DNA from: Anaspis maculata
Lineage: Eukaryota > Arthropoda > Insecta > Coleoptera > Scraptiidae
DNA length: 64,000 bases
Assembly (NCBI GenBank): GCA_949128115.1
Contig: OX421967.1
Span: 56,990,855-57,054,854 of the forward strand
Direction of reading: 5' to 3'
Positions 56,595 through 64,000 of this stretch are shown here, piece by piece. Positions within the stretch are counted from its first letter, which is position 1; the number at the start of each line of letters is the position of its first letter. The position numbers were made by a program, and so were the translations under genes. The notes under the pieces are model-generated. The model searched no databases. It was not told the origin of the DNA and saw nothing but the letters and a program-made list of their open reading frames with translations.

Positions 56595-58560
56595 TTAGCT
56601 CGCAACGTGTTGCAACATGTGCTTTGTCAAACTCGCCTTGCGTTCGGTTTGGTAACAACAGTTGTTGCACTGAAACCAAATGATTTCTTCATTGGTTGCA
56701 TGTCGCAACATGTGTCCTTTCAAATTTCTTTTCTGTTTGGTTCGAAACAAGCACTCATTACACTGGAACCAATTGATTTCTTCACTGGTTGCATGTTGCA
56801 ACATGTGTACTTTCAAATTTTTTTTCTGTTTGGTTCGAAACAAGCACTCATTACACTGGAACCAATTGATTTCTTCACTGGTTGCATGTTGCAACATGTG
56901 TACTTTCAAATTACTTTTGTGTTTGGTTCGAAACAAGCACTCATTACACTGGAACCAATTGATATCTTCACTGGTTGCATGTTGCAACATGTGTCTTTTC
57001 AGATCTGCCTTTTGTCTGGCTCGATACGAGCACTCATTACACTGGAACCAATTGATATATTCACTGGTTGCATGTCGCAACATGTGTACTTTTAAACTAC
57101 TTTTGTGTTTGGTTCGAAACAAGCACTCATTACACTGGAACCAATTGATTTCTTCACTGGTTGCATGTCGCAACATGTGTGCTTTCAATTTTCTTTTCTG
57201 TTTGGTTCGAAACAAGCACTCATTACACTGGAACCAATTGATTTCTTCACTGGTTGCATGTTGGAACATGTGTACTTTCAAATTACTTTTGTGTTTGGTT
57301 CGAAACAAGCACTCATTACACTGGAACCAATTGATATCTTCACTGGTTGCATGTTGCAACATGTGTCTTTTCAGATCTGCCTTTTGTCTGGCTCGATACG
57401 AGCACTCATTACACTGGAACCAATTGATATCTTCACTGGTTGCATGTTGCAACATGTGTCTTTTCAGATCTCTCTTTTGTCTGGCTCGATACGAGCACTC
57501 ATTACACTGGAACCAATTGATTTCTTCACTGGTTGCATGTCGCAACATGTGTTTTTTCAAATTACTTTTGTTTATGGTTCGGTAAGAACAATTGTTGCAC
57601 TGGAACCAAATGATGTTTCCATTGGTTGCATGTCGCAACATGTGTACTTTCAGAGTTCCCTTATGTTTGGTTCGAAACGAGCACTCATTACACTGGAACC
57701 AATTGATTTCTTCACTGGTTGCATGTCGCAACATGTGTTTTTTCAAATTACTTTTGTTTATGGTTCGGTAAGAACAATTGTTGCACTGGAACCAAATGAT
57801 TTCTTCATCGGTTGCATGTTGCCACATGTGTGATTTTAGACCCCTCTTCCGTTTGGTTCGATGTGAACAATGATTGCACTGGAACCAGTTTATTCCACTG
57901 CTAGCAGCATGACGCAACGTGTGTCTTTTCAGATGCGCCTTTCGTCGAGTTTGGTATGAACAATGGTTACATTTGAGTTCATGGATTTTCCCACTTGTTG
58001 AATTACTAGTCGTTATATTTAATTCCATTGCTTCAACGTCTTTGCCTTTGGACATTTTCGCATCAGCCCTATTCAACTCTGCCGAGTCCACATCAGTGAC
58101 TTTTGTTGAATCTTCTAGGAACTTTGGTGACGCCTTTGTACACAAATCGTAATGTCTTACGAGACATAAGTTTGAATCAGACCTGTACCCGCAGTAGTCA
58201 CACGGATATCCCACAGATTCCTCACAGAACGACATAATATTAATGTCATCTTCTCTCCCCGGACTGTGTGCTTGTATGCAATGTTCGTATAATTCGAATT
58301 GATAGTAGCTTTTATAGTCGCAGCAGATGCATGGGAACTGCTGCGGTTCCACAATGGCGTGAAACAGTTCGGCCGCGTAAACGTTTTTGTGGTTCCTCTG
58401 TACGTGGTGGTTGTGCTGGAGCAGTGATGCAGTCTGATGCGAACACTGCGTACAGCTATATCTGTCAACAATTTCGGGTGGATCTAACCTGAATATCAGG
58501 ATAAATAGATATTAATTATACATAATGGAAAACCAGAAAGCATTGATTTGTAACTCACAT
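56595..58560 (-). CDS. C2H2 zinc-finger protein, copy F (18 fingers)
   Basis: Proposed CDS is complement(join(56595..58488, 58559..58560)), 631 residues, the longest copy. AT (58560-58559) joins G (58488) across the 70-bp intron 58489-58558 (GTGAGT...TATTCAG), giving MLDPPEIVDRYSCTQC. Leader L1 (CTQCSHQTASLLQHNHH), L2 (CICCDYKSYYQFELYEH), L3 C2HC (CDYCGYRSDSNLCLVRH ... LC). A spacer (ELNRADAKMSKGKDVEAMEL) precedes 15 fingers on an exact 93-bp period (e.g. 56751 and 56844). Finger 5 repeats finger 3, and fingers 7-8-9 recur as 11-12-13. Framework residues (FQCNEC.FRTK, LK.HM, ATSEEINW) are almost invariant, while helix positions -1, 2, 3 and 6 vary. This indicates recent amplification with diversification. 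A nuclear DNA-binding role is inferred. Confidence 0.9.
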
Positions 58561-58690
58561 CTTGTAGAGGTGTTTGAGCGGACAATTATCTTGGTTTTTA
58601 TGTGATGTAAGTAGCTACTTATGCCGTAGGTATACAGAGGATGTGATAACTTGATGGCACTTTTGACCTAACAACATGGACCTGTACTTA
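58561..58690 (-). promoter_or_regulatory. Upstream region of gene F, shared with gene C
   Basis: CTTGTAGAGGTGTTT.AGCGG..AATTATCTTG.TTTTTAT and CTTTTGACCT are common to this stretch and 23694-23800. It likely contains the first exon and core promoter of both genes. No TATA box was seen. Confidence 0.5.
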
Positions 58691-59039
58691 AACTGGACTT
58701 ATAATACCGTATATCGCCATGACTCCAGTAGAATGCCGACATTATAGTTATCCCTAGGGACTTTCATTTTCCACAATTAATATTGACCGTTCGACATGAC
58801 ATGGTGACGGGCAGTTACCGCGACAGCCCATGAGCGCGACAGGCCCCAACCGCTACACGTGGCAACGCTGCACGGCTGTCAAAAAGCAAAATGTCACATC
58901 TTGGCGACATAAGAGCGAAATGTGGACCTGCCAATCTCATCCCCCCTGTACCCTTTTGACCATTCGGCAATGCCGCATCGAAGTGTCAAAAGGCACGTGC
59001 TCCACAACAATAAGTGTAATTTTATGTGGGTGTCTATTG
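58691..59039. other. Intergenic, nothing recognised
   Basis: The ORF beginning at 58830 runs into the LINE remnant, but its first ~70 codons show no LINE motif. Confidence 0.4.
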
Positions 59040-59650
59040 TTATCGAACATCGAACAAGTAGAGCACTACAAATATCTAGGAACAATAATTAAAGGGAACG
59101 GAAGACAGGACAGAGAAGTGAGTGAAAGAATTGCTATGGTGCGAAGAATGTACCTACAACTCCCATGGTCCATGAGAAAAACATTTTTCGGGAAGAGAGA
59201 AGTTACAAAGGAAATAAAGGTTGAGGTAGTGAAGAAGGTGGTGACTCCAACACTGATTTAATGGGAGCGACTCGTGGACCCTGGCAAGAAAGTACGAGAG
59301 TCGAATGAATGCTGCAGAGACGAGATCCCTACGAAAAATGGAGGGGAAGACAAAAAGGGACAGAATCTGGAACAAGATTTTCAAAGAGCAGTAGTTAAAG
59401 ACGAAACCCAGGAGAGTGTATGAGGCGAGAGCACAGGGAAGAACTCTCGGAAGAACTAGAAGAGGCAGACCAAGAAAAACCTGGCGGGAAGAGGTGAGGC
59501 ATGCATCGGAGGAGAAGGACATCAGCAGGCGGGAGATCGATGCGTTGATCCAGAACAGGGTGGAATGGAGGAACAGAACAAGCTGAATTCGGGCCCTTTA
59601 GTCTTACACCGAACGGTAGGAAGACTCCGGATTAAGTAAGTAAAAGTAAG
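59040..59650 (+). pseudogene. 3' end of a LINE (RT C-terminal region)
   Basis: EQVEHYKYLGTIIKGNGRQD and ERIAMVRRMYLQL, then EVTKEIKVEVVKKVVTPTLI up to a stop at 59259-59261. A frame change gives YESRMNAAETRSLRKMEGKT (59300-59345), a stop near 59391, and then GRPRKTWREEV...EIDALIQNRVEWRNRT. This is the usual C-terminal series of endonuclease-type LINEs (KYLG ... RPR..W...V). The 3' end has an AAGTAAGT microsatellite tail near 59632. Broken, 5'-truncated. Confidence 0.75.
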
Positions 59651-61753
59651 TGTATTGTGATTAGGTCTAAACAGCTATGCATAACAGAACAATTAATATT
59701 TTTTTCGTTACAGCAGTACGAATTATACTACCTATCTAATTGCTGTTTCAAATGGAGGATATTTGTAAGATCCACGAAACCAACAGGAAGAGCCAAAGAT
59801 ATCAGTACATATGAAAGGAATCGGTAGGTAAAGTCAATGTTTGCGTAAGATTTATACCAACTTACAGTCTACACACACTTGTGCAAGGATTATTTAATGT
59901 ATCAAGCGTTGAAGTAAATTCCCTCTCATAGTAAGCCTGGTCGCTAAGCCATGTTTTCTCACTAAATTTCCAAGAATCATTGGCGACTTGAGGTGAAATT
60001 CACTTGAAGGCTCTATATACTACAAGTGTTAGCTTTCCTCAAGTCCAAGTCCTAATGACAAGGCTATATTAATCTCGTAAGTTATTACATCACTTTTTGG
60101 AATCAACTTCTCCGCAGTTATGCATCATATATTCCACTCTTTGCTCCAGTCTCATGTCTGATGTGATCACTGATATTCATCAACTCCCAGAATAATAATA
60201 ATATAGCTACCATCGTACGCAAAATAAACGAGGACCGTGTTCCACGTGGGGTGTACTGATTTGATGAATTTTGGCCTTCTTGTCACTGACACCAAGCCAA
60301 AATTTATCAAATCAGTACACTCCGCGCGAATCACTGTCGAGTATAATTATTGTAATTGTAATGCAGTGTGTATTTTTGTTACAGTAGGAGACCATGGTGG
60401 CCATGAGGTAACCATCACACACCTTACCAGAATTCCACACAACTGTAGACAACATTCTCAAAGCTTGCCTCATCAAGTCATCACTCCCAGCAGTGTTAAC
60501 TGGTTAACCGACAATAGCAGCTCATTTGGATCATTGGATCCAGACCCAGAAATAATTAACATCATCATTGATCTCGCTCTGTCTCGTGTTTTATGAAGAG
60601 TGCCACCTCCTTGTCAACATCTTCACGCCGTTTTCACCACTTTCTTTTATTTACTCTTTTATTTTAGTGTTATCACATTTTTAAGTACTATTATTCTATA
60701 TTGTATTTCTTAGAATTTACATTCCTTTAAAGAAGACCTGTCAACGAGGTTGAAAGTTGAAACGTTGGTTGCCAATATACACGTTTTTTTTTAAATTGAA
60801 ATTGTCTATCATTCTCAAGATTTGAAGAAAAATACTATAAGCAAACAGACGGGAATCAGAATACTATGTCGGAGCATGAACAATTGAACTTTCTGTCAAT
60901 GTCAGGTTCCTCAATGTTTATTTGAGAGTGCTAGAAAAATGTTGTTTGCATTTTAGAAACAAATATAATGTGGGGTGTTGGGTGGGTGTTGGTCAAAGGG
61001 TATTGGATTGGCGTACAAACCAAGAGGATGCATTATATTTTGTCAGTGGTTTCACCTGTCAGTTCTTCACTTGTCTGTGGGGACTAACCAGAGAGACGGA
61101 GAGAACGGTGAAAAACAATAGGAAGATTTTGAAAAACATAGAAAATCAACTTCTATTCATATTTGAAAAAAGAAATGATAAAATTGTACCGATGAACCCA
61201 AGCAGGGGTGGATGGGCCAAGAGGGTAAAAGGGAATTTACCCCCTGGGCCGGTGAGATCTATAAAATTTGGGCCGGTAGGATAAAACCAATACTTTTATT
61301 TAACAGTGGAAATTTTGAGAAGAAAGATCTAGGCCGGGGAAATGAACAAGTTTTCAACGCAGTGCACTCAGCGTCACTTCATGTACTAATATAACTTTAC
61401 AACTTGTTTTCTCAACCTCACAGGGGCCACTCGACAATGGGCATTTTCATTCCATTCTCTTCAGTGAACACACCGCTCACAATTTTCCCGAAAGAGACCC
61501 AGAAATGTATTGAACTACGTCCTCTACATAAACACTGATGTTATTCAGATTCGCAAAATACTCGCCGTAATATCAGGCCGCAAGACCACAGTTCTGTACA
61601 CCGACAGTCCGACACTGCTTGTCGGTATCGGTAGCTAGAAATAAGTAACGATGTTATTTGTTTCTCATCCTAGCTACCTCGGAACCCCGTTATTGGATAC
61701 CAATAGGGAAGCGAGCTTTCTGAGGCTCATTAACGATTTGAAGAACATAGGTA
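59651..61753. other. Intergenic with a 25-bp-stem hairpin
   Basis: 60251-60275 and 60296-60320 are inverted repeats with one mismatch (GTGTACTGATTTGATGAATT / complement) around a 20-bp loop. The ORF at 60922-61284 has no recognised domain. GACCTGTCAACGAGGTTGAA near 60737 resembles retroposon 3' regions. No gene. Confidence 0.45.
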
Positions 61754-62994
61754 CCGGGTGATCATTTGAAAACTATCCACCTGGAATAACTCCCGATTCC
61801 TAGTGAAAATGTCTTCGAGCAAAAACAGGTCGATTTTTATATCGAGGGGGACATCAAAAACATACCTACATTAGCGATTTTTTATCTCAAGCCCCCTCGC
61901 CCCCACCTACTTCAACTTTGAAATTTCAAATGACACTACCTATATTGCGATACATTGAATCCAACAGAATTGAATTCTCTTTCTGAAAAAATATTTTTCA
62001 AATTTTTAACCCCACCTCTCTTCCCCCCTAAATTCTCTGAGTGTCCAATTGAATATTCTGAACTTCTCAATTCTCTCCAATGCAGTCAACGTCATTCTGC
62101 ACAGCATCGAAAGAGAAAATTTTCTATGGAAAAAGTGCCACCCAAATTCACCCTTTTACTCCCCTCTCCTCACCCTAAAAATCTAAAATGACAATACCCA
62201 CTTTGTGATATATCAAATTGAAGGGATTTGAATTCTCTACCTGAACGCAATTTTTTCGAAAGTTAAAACCCCCGTTTTTCTACTAAAATACTCAAAATGT
62301 CCAGTTAAATGGGGGAGGAGTTGAACATTTGGAGTACTTCCGTTGTTTGGTCTCTTGATCAGTATTTTAGTGTGTGGTAAATTGTGTTGTGTTATTTTGT
62401 TGTATTTGACTATTTGTACCTACTTATTTCTATTTTGACAGCCATGTACATTTTGATGGTGAAAATATATTATGATCATGATTATGATTATGATTTCAAA
62501 AAAATTGTTTTTAGAAAGAGAATTTAATTTTCTCCAATTTGATGTATCACAAAGTGGGTGGTATTTTGGTCAATTTTATAGTTGAGGTGGGGGAGAGCAA
62601 TGGGGTCAATTTGGGTGGCACTTTTTCCACCGAAAATTCTCTTTGAAGCTATTCAGGATGATGCTGACTAAACTGAAGAGAATTGAGGGGTCCAGAATAT
62701 TGAAAGGGACACTCAGATAATTTTTAGGGAGAAGGGAGTAAAGTTAAAAATTTTTAAAATATCTTTTTCAAAAAGAAATTTTAATTTTCTTCAATTTGAT
62801 GTATCGCAAGGTAGATAGTGCTATTTAAAATTTTTTTTGGGATAGGTGGGGGCGAGGGGGCTGAGCATAAAAATTTGCCAATGTATGTTTTAGATGTGTC
62901 ACTCGATATAAAAATCGACCTGTTTTCGCTCGAAGAAATATTGACTAGGAATCGGGATTTATTGCAGGTGGATAGTTTTCAAATGATCACCCGG
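61754..62994. mobile_element. TA-flanked foldback MITE (1.24 kb)
   Basis: Ends CCGGGTGATCATTTGAAAAC (61754) and GTTTTCAAATGATCACCCGG (ending 62994) with TA outside each. Inverted similarity extends ~460 bp from each end (GTCGATTTTTATATCGA / TCGATATAAAAATCGAC; CACTTTGTGATATATCAAAT / TTTGATGTATCACAAAGTG), leaving a ~300-bp unique core. Non-coding. Confidence 0.85.
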
Positions 62995-64000
62995 TATAGG
63001 TAGTAGTAAGAGTTCAAAAAGAGTTCAAGAGTTCAAGTTCAAAGTTCAAGAGTTATAGATAGATGGATACTCGGATGGATAGATGAGACTTTACTAGTTC
63101 AGAATGTGGGATGTATAAGAAGTGAATAAGGCATGGACTATTTACAAAGTTTTAAAACGTCACAGGACTTTTTGGAAACTTCTTTTTGTGCAGTGAGGAG
63201 TAGGGGCAGCTTCAACAACAACCCTGATGCGCAATAATTACTAGCGCCCATTAGAGTCTGCAGTCTGCTAATTCATCACTGAATCTCCACCTCCAATGGG
63301 AACTGCCTGGATGATATGAAAGAAGCAGCACTGTGCTGAATGCCGCCTGAAAATAAAGTCGATACGATACAGACTCCGGAACACCGAAACAGCTGATGCT
63401 AGTCTGTGAGCTGATGCAAAACGACTGGGAAACCCAAAACCCTTGTCCCCTGCTGATGCAAAACTTTGAATTGGGAAACCCCGGGAACTGGGATGTCAAA
63501 TTTGAAGGATATGCTAGTGGCTAAAGTTACAGATTTGTTGATTTGCGCAAACGCAACGACTAACTTCAGACGATCATAGCAATGATGCAAGCAATCTTGT
63601 TAAGGCTCTAAGCTTAGCAATAAGTGATGAAACAGAATACCAAAAGCCAATTTTCCTTCCAACAATATTGCTACCAGTTACACCCTCAGCAATATTGTTC
63701 GTTAGCAATATGGTTAACAATCACAGAACAGAATAGCCAACTACAATTTACCAACTAAACCATGGGCATTTCACTGTTGTTTGACCAACAGCACTGCGAG
63801 TTTATGTTTAATTTGATGATCAAATTTATGAGCTTGGTGAATCCAGGGGGAGGGGGGGGGTGTCCACCCGTGTAGGTATGAATTTTTTCAGCAGCTTCAG
63901 GTCTGTCCTCTGGGACCAAGAGGTGACTACCTTACTCCGGTCATCGATGTACACTCCTTCCTACATTATTGCAATTAAAAACGCTTTTGAACATTTCATT
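62995..64000. other. Intergenic, nothing recognised
   Basis: Short AGTTCAA and GATGGATA simple repeats near 63005-63090. A long G-run near 63846-63860 could form a G-quadruplex. Short ORFs only. Confidence 0.4.

Noticed and set aside
56607..57833. Long + strand ORFs opposite zinc-finger gene F (LISSLVACCNMC or EPIDFFTGCMLQ repeats); similar ones lie opposite copies A, C, D and E
   Set aside because: They are antisense shadows of the 93-bp finger repeat; the Cys-rich look comes from complementing His/Met codons.
1..64000. CRISPR array, bacterial operon or integron
   Set aside because: Direct repeats present are satellites, zinc-finger units or minisatellites without spacer architecture; introns and retroelements show eukaryotic DNA.

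Overview
The window looks like arthropod, most likely insect, nuclear DNA. It has short spliceosomal introns (61-80 bp), C2H2 zinc-finger genes without TGEKP linkers, and dense transposon debris: Ty3/gypsy, Ty1/copia, non-LTR elements, a P-like transposase, a tRNA-derived SINE and many inverted-repeat MITEs. No bacterial or viral gene organisation is visible. The species cannot be fixed from the sequence; a hemipteran is possible but that is only a guess.

The only intact-looking host genes are one multicopy zinc-finger family. There is one copy cut by the left edge (A, 3-1367 +) and five complete-looking copies: B (11000-12343 +), C (22276-23693 -), D (33144-34578 +), E (42630-44056 -) and F (56595-58560 -). 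A promoterless fragment lies at 3532-4098. Copies B-F share one architecture. A non-coding first exon ends in AT, a 61-80 bp intron follows, and one large exon starts with G, so the ATG start codon exists only after splicing. Exon 2 encodes a three-finger leader (C2H2, C2H2, C2HC), then a spacer in C-F, then 8-15 tandem fingers on a 31-residue (93-bp) repeat. The linkers are 10 residues (type ATxEEIxWFQ) rather than the usual 7. Copy F shows very recent finger amplification, with changes concentrated at predicted DNA-contact positions.

Region by region: 1-4100, zinc-finger copy A, a dispersed repeat and the fragment. 4850-9960, a broken copia gag abutting a broken gypsy element. 10.6-12.4 kb, gene B with an NRF-1-like promoter palindrome. 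12.4-16.8 kb, a TA-flanked MITE whose right end seeded a 12-copy, 300-bp satellite. 19-21.8 kb, a SINE, a second dispersed-repeat copy split by a LINE tail, and a MITE. 22.1-23.7 kb, gene C. 24.2-26.8 kb, a terminal-inverted-repeat element rich in CCATGG and carrying a large palindrome. 28-33 kb, several nested inverted-repeat elements. 33.1-34.6 kb, gene D. 38.6-41.8 kb, a decayed gypsy element lacking integrase. 42.6-44.1 kb, gene E. 44.2-51.8 kb, nested TIR elements, a 444-bp-arm foldback and minisatellites. 52-55.2 kb, the 5' half of an LTR element fused to a P-like transposase remnant. 55.3-56.6 kb, a SINE and small MITEs. 56.6-58.6 kb, gene F. 59-64 kb, a LINE tail and another foldback.

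Taken together this is a rapidly evolving zinc-finger cluster embedded in transposons. It resembles in layout, though not in domain content, vertebrate KRAB-ZNF or fly ZAD-ZNF clusters. A role in recognising transposons or satellite DNA is a reasonable hypothesis but is not shown by the sequence.
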